Positions 17,812-26,241 are shown, counted from the first letter of the stretch. The stretch: DNA of 52,793 nucleotides from DTYU01 sp040757355 (GCA_040757355.1 JBFLWY010000018.1:1-52793); one strand, 5' to 3'. Translations and numbers: made by a program. The notes: a model not told the origin generated them from the sequence alone.

Positions 17812-18033
17812 TATGTTATTAGACAAGCTCTTGATAATACCCTTTTCGGTTAGAACGTTGCTGCCCGATATCATTTTTCCGATGTTGCTTGCCTGGTTGT
17901 TGTCCCTCACCGTCAAGGAAACCGTTTTATCGGAACTATTTGCGTATACGGTAATTGTCTGGGCGCTGCTCTCCGTATTCCCGTTCACTGTGATGGCTCC
18001 AAGGTTAATGGATGTCGGCGCGTCGAGCGAGAT
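17812..18033 (-). pseudogene. Fragment of a beta-sandwich surface protein
   Basis: On the minus strand an open segment reads ISLDAPTSINLGAITVNG, then SSAQTITVYANSSDKTVSLTVRD and ASNIGKMISGSN. This has the alternating pattern of repeated cell-surface beta domains. It has a stop just upstream, no start with a ribosome site and no signal peptide, and the frame continues into unrelated-looking sequence to 17611. It lies upstream of the SLH gene on the same strand and is probably a decayed surface-protein gene. Confidence 0.45.
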
Positions 18034-18362
18034 TCACTCTGCAATGTCACCGGTGACCGTCGGACCTAATTTTCACAATACTTTAAGATTTTATCGGACT
18101 TAGTGAAAACTTACTTTAATCTTTGGAGATAAAAATGAGAGAAATTTTGCTCTACTCATAAGAACAAGCTAGATAGACAGCCAAAATCGAGCGTCACGGA
18201 CGATTAACAGGTCAATTACTCAAAAAAATTTGCAAAGAGGAACCCAAAGGGCACTTAACCATCAGTGGTCTTTAACTGTTTCTTTTTAAACATTGACTGG
18301 CTTAGCAGCAGGGTATACATTATAACTATCGATAACCTCATGGTAGGAAGGATGCTCTTTCG
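18034..18362. other. AT-rich intergenic region upstream of the vapBC-like pair
   Basis: No gene is seen. TTGACT (18293-18298) and TATACA (18314-18319) are 15 bases apart and could be a weak promoter for the antitoxin gene at 18363, with TATAAC just after as an alternative box. Spacing is non-ideal, so this is tentative. Confidence 0.35.
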
Positions 18363-18572
18363 ATGGCGGAAGTCATTGTGTCCAGTAAGTACCAAATAGT
18401 AATCCCGGCTGAGGTACGTAAATCCCTAGGGATCAAAAAGGGGCAGCGATTGCAGTTACTGGTAGAGAACGGCAACATAAAACTGATTCCGCGCGTGCCT
18501 CTTTTAGAAATGCGCGGCTGCCTGCGGGGGATGGATACGAGAGTAGAGCGGGATGAGGAGGAGCGAGTTTGA
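18363..18572 (+). CDS. AbrB/MazE-type antitoxin (VapB-like)
   Basis: The 69-residue product has the swapped-hairpin AbrB DNA-binding fold: MAEVIVSSKYQIVIPAEVRKSLGIKKGQRLQLLVENGNIKLIP covers residues 1-43. The acidic, basic-flanked C-terminus (residues 48-69) would neutralise the toxin. In such pairs the antitoxin binds its own promoter and represses the operon. The start is ATG 18363 with GGAAGG upstream. Its last four bases overlap the start of the PIN-domain gene, which gives coupled translation. Confidence 0.88.
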   Translation: MAEVIVSSKYQIVIPAEVRKSLGIKKGQRLQLLVENGNIKLIPRVPLLEMRGCLRGMDTRVERDEEERV

Positions 18573-18949
18573 TTGTTATAGACTCCTGCGGCTGGCTGGA
18601 GTTCCTTGCTGACGGTCCTCTCGCGGAAGAATACGCTGTATTTTTCAGCGAACCGGAGAATATAGCCACGCCTTCTATCGTACTTTACGAGGTTACTAAA
18701 AAGGTTTGGCGCGGGCAGGGGAAAGACAAGGCCCTGCTTGTAGCGGCCCAAATGCAACAGACAAAGCTTATTCCCTTTGATGCCCACTTGGCGCTGGTTG
18801 CCGCCGCTCTTGCACTTCGCTGGGGGCTGCCTATGGCTGATGCTATCGTTTACGCCACGGGTACGGAATATGGTTATACTGTAGTTACCAGCGACCTGCA
18901 TTTTAGAGAATTGCCGGGTGTGATTTTTATTCCTGAAAAAGAGGCTTAG
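18569..18949 (+). CDS. PIN-domain toxin (VapC-like ribonuclease)
   Basis: The 126-residue product is a PIN ribonuclease. The acidic residues are visible in MIVIDSCGWLEF (Asp5), IVLYEVTKKV (Glu near 41), PMADAIVYATG (Asp near 90) and TSDLHF (Asp near 108). VapC toxins cleave structured RNA such as initiator tRNA or rRNA; the target here is unknown. The TTG start at 18569 overlaps the antitoxin stop and follows GAGGAGGAGCGAG. The pair is intact, so it is probably a working addiction module. Confidence 0.9.
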   Translation: MIVIDSCGWLEFLADGPLAEEYAVFFSEPENIATPSIVLYEVTKKVWRGQGKDKALLVAAQMQQTKLIPFDAHLALVAAALALRWGLPMADAIVYATGTEYGYTVVTSDLHFRELPGVIFIPEKEA

Positions 18950-19060
18950 AGGTAATCGTGGGCTGTAACGTGTTGTACTGTATCGGGAGTTGAGATTATC
19001 GCGCTCCAATATGGTAGGCCGCCGGAATGGTAAGGAACAGCTCGCGAGGGAAGTGGTAGT

Positions 19061-19177
19061 ATGCATGTGGCTTTGGTCAACACAAACCGGATAAAACCGC
19101 CGATAGCGCCTATTGGTCTGGAATATGTAGCTGAGGCGCTGCATATTGCGGGACATGATGTTGAGACAATTTCCTGT
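19061..19177 (+). pseudogene. N-terminal remnant of a B12-binding radical SAM gene
   Basis: From ATG 19061, with GGGAAGTGG upstream, the frame reads MHVALVNTNRIKPPIAPIGL followed by EYVAEALHIAGHDVETI. This is the typical first ~38 residues of a cobalamin-binding radical SAM protein. The similarity stops near 19171-19177, exactly where the C-terminal end of the antisense GGDEF/EAL gene begins. The Fe-S motif and everything after are missing. This is a broken gene at a recombination junction. Confidence 0.75.
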
Positions 19178-21440
19178 CGTACTCGGCCAGGGGAACCGGT
19201 TTGTCCAAGTAATACCCCTGGGCGTATTCGATGCCGATTTCCTGAACAACTTTCAGCGTGGCTTCGTTTTCCACCCACTCGGCGATTGTTTTCTTGCCGA
19301 GGGCGTGGGCCACGGTGTTCATTGCCTGAACAATGCTCCATGAAGTGGGGGCTGTTTCCAGGGTGCGGATGAAGGCGCCGTCGATTTTCAGGAAATCCAG
19401 GTAGTTTCCCGCCAGGAGGTTGAACCAGTGGAAAGAGGAATAACGGGCACCGAAGTCGTCGAGAGCGAACCGGCAGCCAAGGTTACGGAGTTCCTTCAGC
19501 CATTCTTCAGCGTTGCCGAAGTCTTTAACCACAGCCGTTTCGGTTATTTCGAAGCCCAGGCGGTGCGGGGCAACGCCGCTTTCCTTAACGTTGGTTACTA
19601 TGCACTCCAGCAGGTAATCGTTTCCGAGGCTTGCGGCAGAAATGTTGATAAAAACCTCGATGTCCGGATTTTCCTGCAAAGCGCGAAGCGCGGATTTTAC
19701 CACCCAGCAGTCAATCTGGGGCATAAGCCCGAAACGTTCGGCGGGGGGGATGAACATGGCGGGAGGTACCAGTTCGCCGTTCTCGCCCCGCAGGCGGAGG
19801 AGTGCTTCGTAATAAACCACCGCGCCGTCCCGCAATCTTCTCACAGGCTGAAAAACAAGCACGAAGCCTTCGTTGCGCAGAGCGGCCTTAATTCTGGTTA
19901 CCCACCGGCTGGCCTCGAAGGAGGTGGCTGCGGGGTCATCTTCGGGCTTGAGAAAAATGAGCTTGTTGCCGCCGTTTTCCTTGGCGGCGTAAAGGGCGGC
20001 GTCGGCCCGGGAAAGCACCTTTTGCGGGTCGAGGTTGCCGTCGAGGGCGGTGAAACCGATGCTCAGGCTGAGGTTGAAGGTGTGTCCGTCAACGGTGACC
20101 GGCGATTCGTCCACCGCCCGCCGGAGTCTTTCGGCTATCCGCCTGGCTCCTTCTTCGTCGGTTTCTTCCAGCAGGACGGCGAATTCGTCACCCCCCAGGC
20201 GGGCGAAGAGGTCTCCTTCCCGCAGTTTGCTTTTCAGCGTATCGGCCAGCATTTTTAAGACTTTATCACCGGCCGCGTGTCCCAAGGTGTCGTTCACCAA
20301 CTTGAAGTTGTCAAAGTCAAGGAACAAAAGTGCGCTCTGTTTGCCGCGTTTTGCCTGCGCGACAGCCCTCTGAAGGGTGGTTTCGAGAAAGTAGCGGTTG
20401 GGCAGTCCGGTCAGGAAATCGTGAGTCGCCAGGTAATGAAGCTGCCTTTTTCGGTAGGACAGGTAAATCGCCAGCCCCGCGCCGCTGACCAGAAAAAGGG
20501 TCAGTAAGCCTATCCCTCCGGAAGTGATGGCAAAAAGTGAAAGCTCCTTTACCCGGTTGTTTATTTCGTCCGGGTGCACGCTGGCAATGACCTTCCAGTT
20601 CCAGACCGGTACGGTTGCGAAGTGGGCGCTGATCTTGTTATTTCGCCCGTCATTGTAGCTGAGTGCTCCTCCGGAAGTATCTTTCATACGTTTCCAGTTG
20701 TTTTTCAGGCTGGTGTATAAGACTGTATCCAGATCGGTTTCGGAAATTTCTTCGGTTTGGGAAATGAGGTTGAATCCTACTTTGCTCTCGTCCGGATGAA
20801 TTATAATGTAGCCCTTATCGTCGACGACCATAAAAAGGCCCTTCCTCCAATAGCTGAGGTTCTTTACGAACTCCTGTGCTGTATCCAGGAAAACGTCAAG
20901 GCCCAGCACCCCGGCCAATTTTCCTTCTTGGTATACGGGGGCCGCAAGGGTAAGGCACAGCTTCCCGGTGATGGCGTCAACGTAAGGCTCTGTGACCACA
21001 AATCCCCGGTTGGTTGCCGCTTTACGGTACCATGGACGCTGGCGCGGGTCAAAGCCGGGGGGAAGCGGTGCCTTCATGGTATACAGTGTCTTGCCGTCTT
21101 TTTCGCGGCCAAAATAAAAGTTTTGAACGATGGTTAGACCGCCGGTTTTCTCAATGATGCAGGATCTAATCGCTTCATCTGCATCCAAGTCTTTGTTTTG
21201 GAACTGGGAGGCGGTTGTAAGTACGAGTTCTTTATACGGCCGCATGATTTCGGCGATCAGAAAGGCTACGTTGCGGGCGGATTCCTGTTGCTGGCTGCTC
21301 AGGTTCTGGAAGTACTGATTATAAGCGGTTTTGTAACTTTGTACCGTGTAAAAAGCGAGAATAAAGCCCCCAACGAAGACTGCCAGTACTGCCCCCGTGA
21401 AGATACGGTTCCCTTTGTTTTTTAGCGGGCGTTTTCCCAT
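19110..21440 (-). CDS. Membrane dCache-GGDEF-EAL cyclic-di-GMP protein
   Basis: The 776-residue product has an N-terminal membrane helix (FTGAVLAVFVGGFILAFYTV), an extracellular dCache-like sensor (about 35-300), a second helix (ITSGGIGLLTLFLVSGAGLAIYL) and then GGDEF and EAL domains. The cyclase site ARLGGDEFAVLLE is intact, and RxxD (REGD) five residues upstream is the product-inhibition site. The EAL domain keeps YEALLRLR, EITET, LDDFG and KIDG, but reads DDFGARYSS where DDFGTGYSS is usual and AEWVE for AEGVE, so phosphodiesterase activity is uncertain. ATG 21440 is preferred to the longer frame. The last ~17 residues are read from the antisense of a radical SAM remnant, so the native stop was lost. 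Confidence 0.88.
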   Translation of the reverse strand: MGKRPLKNKGNRIFTGAVLAVFVGGFILAFYTVQSYKTAYNQYFQNLSSQQQESARNVAFLIAEIMRPYKELVLTTASQFQNKDLDADEAIRSCIIEKTGGLTIVQNFYFGREKDGKTLYTMKAPLPPGFDPRQRPWYRKAATNRGFVVTEPYVDAITGKLCLTLAAPVYQEGKLAGVLGLDVFLDTAQEFVKNLSYWRKGLFMVVDDKGYIIIHPDESKVGFNLISQTEEISETDLDTVLYTSLKNNWKRMKDTSGGALSYNDGRNNKISAHFATVPVWNWKVIASVHPDEINNRVKELSLFAITSGGIGLLTLFLVSGAGLAIYLSYRKRQLHYLATHDFLTGLPNRYFLETTLQRAVAQAKRGKQSALLFLDFDNFKLVNDTLGHAAGDKVLKMLADTLKSKLREGDLFARLGGDEFAVLLEETDEEGARRIAERLRRAVDESPVTVDGHTFNLSLSIGFTALDGNLDPQKVLSRADAALYAAKENGGNKLIFLKPEDDPAATSFEASRWVTRIKAALRNEGFVLVFQPVRRLRDGAVVYYEALLRLRGENGELVPPAMFIPPAERFGLMPQIDCWVVKSALRALQENPDIEVFINISAASLGNDYLLECIVTNVKESGVAPHRLGFEITETAVVKDFGNAEEWLKELRNLGCRFALDDFGARYSSFHWFNLLAGNYLDFLKIDGAFIRTLETAPTSWSIVQAMNTVAHALGKKTIAEWVENEATLKVVQEIGIEYAQGYYLDKPVPLAEYDRKLSQHHVPQYAAPQLHIPDQ

Positions 21441-21809
21441 TTTGCGCAACCCCGTAAACAAACCCCAGACTGTCCGAGCGTGCGTGCGAATTAATGGAAT
21501 AATTAAAACACCAGAGGCCGGCTGGATGGCACCTTGCCCGGGCAAGACTGCATGCTAAAATCCTCTTTAATAATTTCTATCGGCTGCTTACGGACACTTC
21601 TACAACCCCGACCCGTTTTACGAACGCTGCGTGAGGTGGTTGGCCGGCAGCAGGGCTTTAGCACGAGAAGAATTGCGCTCGAAAAAAGGTGACAGGCAAA
21701 AAGGGGACAGGCAACTTTTTGTCCCCAAAAGTAGCCAGTTACCTTTTTTAGTGCCTTATTCTGCTTTCTGTCGATAAGCTACTGAATGTCCGAGCGTGTC
21801 TGTAACAGC
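21441..21809. other. Intergenic region with REP-like word and possible coding remnant
   Basis: No intact gene is seen. A plus-strand segment near 21586-21640 reads YGHFYNPDPFYERCVRWLAG and looks protein-like, but a stop lies just upstream and no start is present. It could be the lost 3' end of some gene. Downstream lie GGTGACAGGC and GGGGACAGGC words (21687-21712), members of a dispersed repeat. Confidence 0.35.
21698..21712 (+). repeat. REP-like word AAAAAGGGGACAGGC
   Basis: The word AAAAAGGGGACAGGC recurs exactly at 40115-40129 and nearly so at 37540-37554, each time in intergenic sequence. A near copy, GGTGACAGGC, lies 15 bases upstream. Such words are often found beside REP-associated tyrosine transposases, but no such gene is in this window. 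Confidence 0.6.
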
Positions 21810-22382
21810 TTAAAACGAACCGACGATAAGCTCGTCCAAACGCCGCTTGGGGACGTGGTGGATGCCTTCGGCGTCACGCCAGTACTTGATGTCCCCGTCG
21901 GGGCCGACCTCTTCAAGCACGGCCTTCTCTTTAGGCTTGCCGAGGGCGATCACCAAAAGCACTTCATATTGCTCCGGGATTTTTAGTAAGCCCCTGATTT
22001 TTTCCTTCTGGACCGATCCGAGGATGCAGCCGGCCAGGCCTTTTTCCCGTGCGCCCAGGAGGATGCTCTGCGCGGCTATTCCGGCGTCGTACGCAAACGA
22101 GGATGCGATCTTCTTATCTCCGAGCATAAGGATATAAGCCGCCGGTCTTTCGCTTTCCGGTACGCTCCAGTCCTTTATGTATCCGGCCCAGGCGAGGCAG
22201 GAGAAGATTAACTCGTTCTTTTCGGCGCCGGTTGAGAGGATGTATTTGAGGGGCTGAAGGTTCCGGGCCGAAGGGGACAGCCGGGCTAAATTAACCAACT
22301 CTCTAAGGGTTTCGAGATCGACCTTAATATCCTGGTAAAAGCGCCGGCAACTCCGGTTGTTAATAATTAAATCTTTCAGCAC
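21810..22382 (-). CDS. Nitroreductase family flavoprotein
   Basis: The ~190-residue product is an FMN-dependent nitroreductase-fold protein. It has the N-terminal RSCRRFYQDIKVDLETLRELVNLARLSPSARNLQPLKYIL, in which RSCRRF and SARNLQP are FMN-binding segments, and a later AYDAGIAAQSILLGAREKGLAGCILGS. Length suits the short NfnB-like group. The GTG at 22382 is favoured over the GTG at 22391 because GGAGGAG sits at a proper distance from it. Substrate is unknown; small quinones, nitroaromatics or cofactor fragments are all possible for the family. It stands alone on the minus strand. Confidence 0.85.
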   Translation of the reverse strand: MLKDLIINNRSCRRFYQDIKVDLETLRELVNLARLSPSARNLQPLKYILSTGAEKNELIFSCLAWAGYIKDWSVPESERPAAYILMLGDKKIASSFAYDAGIAAQSILLGAREKGLAGCILGSVQKEKIRGLLKIPEQYEVLLVIALGKPKEKAVLEEVGPDGDIKYWRDAEGIHHVPKRRLDELIVGSF

Positions 22383-22592
22383 AAGCCTCACTCCTCCGAA
22401 AATCGTTCAAACTTATCCTGCTAAACGTTTAGGGTCCGTTCGACGTTCGACGTTTATAAGAGAACAAAGCCTAAGCGGTTGAAACATTTGTCATTCCCGG
22501 CCTGCCTGCCGCGCCCTGCTTGCGCGCAGCGCGCAGGCAAGCGCGGCGCAGGCAGGTGGCGACCAGCACTCAATGTAATCCTTGAAGTTTAA
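22383..22592. other. Intergenic repeats and GC-rich hairpin
   Basis: There is no gene. The word GGGTCCGTTCGACGTTCGACG (in part, 22432-22452) belongs to the family seen in the Rpn units. A long GC-rich imperfect palindrome lies at 22501-22556 (left arm starts CCTGCCTGCCGCGCC, right arm ends GGCGCAGGCAGG). A partial copy of the CCAGCACTCAAT element follows at 22563-22592. Confidence 0.55.
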
Positions 22593-22692
22593 CCCAGCAC
22601 TCAATATAATCCTTGAAGTTTGAAAGCTATCACTTCATTAGACTAAAGAAGGTCTCTCCTCCAAAGCTCAAAAAGTCCTATTGAGTGCTGGG
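22593..22692. mobile_element. 100-base miniature inverted-repeat element (CCCAGCACTCAAT family)
   Basis: The ends CCCAGCACTCAATA (22593-22606) and TATTGAGTGCTGGG (22679-22692) are perfect 14-base inverted repeats. The interior also pairs loosely, so the transcript could form one long hairpin. A related 99-base element with CCCAGCACTCAG / CTGAGTGCTGGG ends is at 29064-29162. No ORF is inside. Confidence 0.65.
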
Positions 22693-22764
22693 CATTTAAG
22701 CTCAATGAAGGTCTGTTCTTCGAAGGGTAAGAAATTCATTGAGTGCTGGGTCGTGAACGACTCC
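22646..22764 (-). repeat. 119-base dispersed repeat, inverted partner of 52675-52793
   Basis: The reverse complement of 52675-52793 matches this stretch over its whole 119 bases with about six mismatches, all clustered around 22714-22735. It spans the right end of the 22593-22692 element, a second GAGTGCTGGG and the palindromic TCGTGAACGA. The partner reaches the window edge, so the full repeat may be longer. Confidence 0.9.
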
Positions 22765-22837
22765 TTCTTCTTAACGCTCAGTCACCAATAGTTTATAATA
22801 TTCAAAACGGGATATAAACAAGGCGTAGTCGGAGAGG

Positions 22838-23168
22838 ATGTCTAATTTGGCGGAACCCAATTGTCCCAGGTGCTCGCAGCGGGCCAAATACGATAAAAAG
22901 AGCCTTTATCTGCGATAAGGCGGATATATTGGCGGCCGCCGGCCGCGTGAGCGAGGCACACGACACCTTTTACAACCTGTTTGAGACGTTACCCCAGTGG
23001 CATTTCGGCCGCTATCGTTATGCCTTGTTTCTTTTGAAGTGGGGCAGCCGGGAAGAAGCTATGGAAATAATAAAACAATTGACGGCGGAAAAGGAAGTGG
23101 TTGGTAATGAAACTTATACCGCAGCCCGCGCACTACTTGAAGCTTTAGAAAACCAAACGGAGGGGTAA
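22838..23168 (+). pseudogene. Frameshifted zinc-ribbon plus helical-repeat gene
   Basis: ATG 22838, with GGAGAGG just upstream, opens MSNLAEPNCPRCSQRAKYDKK and then hits a stop at 22916. The next frame continues as FICDKADILAAAGRVSEAHDTFYNLFETLPQ to 23168, a helical-repeat-like tail. Removing one A from the A5 run at 22895-22899 joins the two into a single protein with CPRC and a further Cys. The gene is one base off frame, by mutation or sequencing error. Its stop is two bases before the YbjQ-family gene, so they form an operon. Function unknown. Confidence 0.7.
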
Positions 23169-23169
23169 C

Positions 23170-23496
23170 ATGTTGATTACGACGACACCGAATATCGAGG
23201 GGAAGAAAATTGTCAGGTATCTCGGGTTAGTGAGCGGCGAGGCGATTATGGGGGCGAATATTTTCAAGGATTTCTTTGCCGGTATACGGGACATTGTCGG
23301 CGGCAGGTCCGCAACCTACGAGAAAGAGCTGCGCTCGGCAAAGGACCTCGCCATTGAGGAAATGGTGGAGCAGGCCAAAAAACTTGGGGCCAACGCGGTG
23401 CTGGGTGTAGACCTCGACTACGAGACCATCAGTACCGGTTCGGGCGGGAATATGCTGATGGTGAGCGCGAGCGGGACGGCCGTCTTGTACGAATAG
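23170..23496 (+). CDS. YbjQ/UPF0145 family protein
   Basis: The 108-residue product has the family's typical features: LITTTPNIEGKKIVRYLGLVSGEAIMGANIFKDFFAGIRDIVGGRS at the start, YEKELRSAKDLAIEEMVEQAKKLGANAVLGVDLDYE, and a closing beta strand. The family is sometimes labelled heavy-metal-binding but its activity is unproven. It forms small oligomeric barrels in known structures. The ATG start at 23170 is two bases after the stop of the frameshifted zinc-ribbon gene, so the two genes were co-translated. Confidence 0.88.
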   Translation: MLITTTPNIEGKKIVRYLGLVSGEAIMGANIFKDFFAGIRDIVGGRSATYEKELRSAKDLAIEEMVEQAKKLGANAVLGVDLDYETISTGSGGNMLMVSASGTAVLYE

Positions 23497-23589
23497 GCAG
23501 GAATGCAGCTTTTTCTTAAACAAAGTAATTGACTTAGTCCAGACTTCAACGCTTTTCTTGAGAAGTCTGGTTGTGCAAGCAGGCGGGTT

Positions 23590-25047
23590 TTAATTATCGT
23601 CCAATCTAAAACCTTTGGACGTAAAGAGCCTGACGCAAACATCCACAGTGTCCGAATCGTAGAGTACGCCCCGGTTAGAAGTGATTTCCTCCAGCGCTTT
23701 GTCAACCCCAAGGGCGGGCCGGTAGGGCCGGTGGGACGCCATTGCCTCAACCACATCGGCCACAGCCAGAATCTTGGCTTCCCGGCATATCTCATCAGCC
23801 TTCAGCCCAAGGGGGTAGCCTGAACCGTCCAGTCTTTCATGGTGCTGTAACACCATTTGCGCTATGGGCCACGGGAACTCGATTTCCTTGAGTATGTCAA
23901 ACCCGATCCTTGGGTGGGTCCGGATCAGCTCGAACTCTGTCTTTGTCAACCTTGCAGGTTTGTTGAGAATTTCGACCGGTACGCTCACCTTGCCGATGTC
24001 GTGAACCAGTGCAGCCATCTGGATACCCCGCATTTCGTATTCAGAAAAGCCCAACTCATCGGCAATAGCGCACGCGAGGTCCGCAACCCGGAACTGGTGT
24101 CCGGCTGTATACGCGTCTCGCCTTTCAACAACTCTTGCCATTCCCTGGATGGCTTGGAGAACGACTCGCTGAAGTTTGTTAAGAGCTAGTTTGAGTTCGC
24201 CTTCCTTTTGTCTACGCTCGGTTACATCACGAATGTAGTTAATAATCCCTTTGGTTTCGCCGGTCTTTAAGTCTTTGAGCGGAAAAGCGTAGACGTCGCT
24301 CCAGCCGACAGCCTCGCCGGCGGGTCCTGTCTTTGGAACGGTTTCATAAGCGGGTTTGCCGGTTTCAAGGACTTCCTTGGCGGGGCACTGCTCGCAGGGT
24401 TCCCGTTTCCCCTTGTAAGCTTCGTAACACCTTTTGCCCACCAGAGGCATGGCCCGGGCGTTCCATTCTTCGACGGTCCGGTTTACCTTGATGATACAAA
24501 GGCTTTTATCAAGGACGCTTATTCCGTCCTGAATACTCGAAAAAACATTGCTCAGAAAGTGCTGGTTCTCCCGGAGTGCCTCTTCTGTTTGTTTTAAAAC
24601 GGTGATATCCCGGACGGAACACAGGACGCCGATTACCCGCCCCGAATCGTCAATCACGGGGTTTTTGGCCACGTAAAGCCACTTCTTCCCTGACGCGCCG
24701 GTAACCTCTTCCTCCTGAACCTGCGGCTGTTTGGTTTCGACAACCCTTACATCGTCGGACCGGTACTTTTCTGCCTCCTCGGGAGGGAAAAGGTCATAAT
24801 CAGTTTTTCCGGTTATTTCGTCTTGTTCTTTGCCGAGAAAACGGCAAAAAGCAGAGTTCACGAACCGGTAGACCAGATTTGTGTCCTTCAGGACGAGCAT
24901 GTCGGGGGTGGCGTCGAGGATCTTTTGCAGCAGTTTCCCCGACTCTTCGATGCGGTTTCGGGCGGCGTCTTCAATTTGGTTTGCCAGCCGGCGCAACGTC
25001 TCAAGCTCGTTTAAAAGTTGACTTACTGTGTCTTTTTCACCAAGCAT
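23590..25047 (-). CDS. PAS-PAS-HD-GYP cyclic-di-GMP phosphodiesterase
   Basis: The ~485-residue cytoplasmic protein has a short coiled coil, a PAS domain (LLQKILDATPDMLVLKD... to about 160), a second PAS-like domain (about 165-290) that carries CEQCPAKEVLETG, and a C-terminal HD-GYP domain. The hydrolase motifs are intact: RVADLACAIADEL, LVHDIGK, THPRIGFDIL, QHHERLDGSGYPLGL and ILAVADVVEAM. HD-GYP enzymes linearise cyclic-di-GMP. No membrane segment is present. ATG 25047 is the best start; GGAGG is about 13 bases upstream. With the GGDEF/EAL gene at 19110, it shows local c-di-GMP signalling capacity. Confidence 0.9.
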   Translation of the reverse strand: MLGEKDTVSQLLNELETLRRLANQIEDAARNRIEESGKLLQKILDATPDMLVLKDTNLVYRFVNSAFCRFLGKEQDEITGKTDYDLFPPEEAEKYRSDDVRVVETKQPQVQEEEVTGASGKKWLYVAKNPVIDDSGRVIGVLCSVRDITVLKQTEEALRENQHFLSNVFSSIQDGISVLDKSLCIIKVNRTVEEWNARAMPLVGKRCYEAYKGKREPCEQCPAKEVLETGKPAYETVPKTGPAGEAVGWSDVYAFPLKDLKTGETKGIINYIRDVTERRQKEGELKLALNKLQRVVLQAIQGMARVVERRDAYTAGHQFRVADLACAIADELGFSEYEMRGIQMAALVHDIGKVSVPVEILNKPARLTKTEFELIRTHPRIGFDILKEIEFPWPIAQMVLQHHERLDGSGYPLGLKADEICREAKILAVADVVEAMASHRPYRPALGVDKALEEITSNRGVLYDSDTVDVCVRLFTSKGFRLDDN

Positions 25048-25144
25048 CTTCAGTGAACCGCCTCCAATAAATCTCCTCAATACCAACCGTAATCAAGAAT
25101 CTTCGCTGTTTTCCGACAAAATCCTCCTTATTATCAGGTAACTT

Positions 25145-25939
25145 TTGGGGGAATTGGCCGAAATCTATGCTCCGGGGCGGGAGATCCCCGGCATTACCGG
25201 AAGGTATCATTTTTTCCCCATGGAACTGGCACCCGGCAGCATTTTTCCTGTATACTTAATGCTAAGAAGGTTTCCAGGAAGGAGTTGCCTGTTGGCGGTC
25301 AAGGTATCTTTATGGCACTCCGGGACTGCGCAGGGTTACGACGTCACTGTTTACAGCAAGACAGCGACGGTGCAGGACTACCTCGATGCGCTGAACCGGG
25401 CTTTTGAGAGTCTTCCGCTTACCCGCACGCGGCGACCGGAAGAACCAGCCTGCCACGGATGTGATCGCTGTTGCGCAGAACGGGCTCCCCTTACCATTAT
25501 CGATTGTTTGAATCTTTCGCTGGCCATTGAAGCGCGCACACTCAGCGATTTTTTAATCTATTACAGCAATATAGCGGTCACGGGACCTGTCGTGGATATT
25601 ACCCTTCGCCGGCTCGAGGACGGGTACTGCGTTTTTCTCAACCGCGAAGCCCGTACCTGCAGGGTTTACCCCGTACGTCCGTTTGTTTGCCAGACCTTTT
25701 TTTGTTGCCCGGCCACACCACGGTCACTGGCCTTGCGGGAAGCAATAGTGAATAAAGGTGAAGACGAACTGGTCCGCCGGTGGCTCCGCACCCGGCGTGT
25801 GGTTCATTATGCTGAAATGCCGCGGGTAAGGGCCCGCGACTGGCCGAAGACACCCTTTACAAACAAATGGGATTATGATGCCGTGAGGCTCCTTACGGTC
25901 GTATCCCGGCGGCTGTGGCGGGAGCTGAGCGAAATATAG
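25145..25939 (+). CDS. YkgJ-family cysteine-cluster protein
   Basis: The 264-residue product contains the YkgJ cysteine cluster (PF03692-like): ACHGCDRCCAERAPLTIIDC near residues 100-120 and later CVFLNREARTCRVYPVRPFVCQTFFCC. This pattern is thought to bind Zn or an Fe-S cluster. The N-terminal ~90 residues are beta-rich and unassigned. The TTG at 25145 is the longest start; TTG 25154, directly after GGGGGAA, is an alternative. It leads a plus-strand run with acyP, but spacing (23 bases) only suggests an operon. Function is unknown. Confidence 0.8.
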   Translation: MGELAEIYAPGREIPGITGRYHFFPMELAPGSIFPVYLMLRRFPGRSCLLAVKVSLWHSGTAQGYDVTVYSKTATVQDYLDALNRAFESLPLTRTRRPEEPACHGCDRCCAERAPLTIIDCLNLSLAIEARTLSDFLIYYSNIAVTGPVVDITLRRLEDGYCVFLNREARTCRVYPVRPFVCQTFFCCPATPRSLALREAIVNKGEDELVRRWLRTRRVVHYAEMPRVRARDWPKTPFTNKWDYDAVRLLTVVSRRLWRELSEI

Positions 25940-25962
25940 GATAAGGTTTCGGAGGTGCAGAC

Positions 25963-26241
25963 ATGCAGCGAGTACGTGCGCATGTAATTATAAAAGGGAA
26001 AGTCCAGGGTGTGTACTTTCGGGGTTACACCCAGGAGGAAGCGCTTGCCGCTGGAGTGAACGGTTGGGTTCGCAACCTGAGGGACGGTTCAGTAGAAGCA
26101 GTATTTGAAGGAGAACGGGAAGCAGTGGAAAGAATGATTACATGGTGCAAAAAAGGACCACCGGCAGCCCGGGTAACAGAGGTGACTGTGAACTGGGAAA
26201 ACCGTTGCGAGAATTTCGACGGCTTCAGTATCCGTCGTTAA
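25963..26241 (+). CDS. acyP: Acylphosphatase
   Basis: This 92-residue enzyme hydrolyses acylphosphates such as acetyl phosphate. The catalytic residues are visible: the Arg of GVYFRGYTQEEA and the Asn of GVNGWVRNLRDG, in the usual KVQGVYFR and GWVRN context. It is full length, with a proper alpha/beta order. ATG 25963 follows GGAGGTGCAG. The gene ends 17 bases before the GTG of the PIN-domain gene. Confidence 0.95.
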   Translation: MQRVRAHVIIKGKVQGVYFRGYTQEEALAAGVNGWVRNLRDGSVEAVFEGEREAVERMITWCKKGPPAARVTEVTVNWENRCENFDGFSIRR

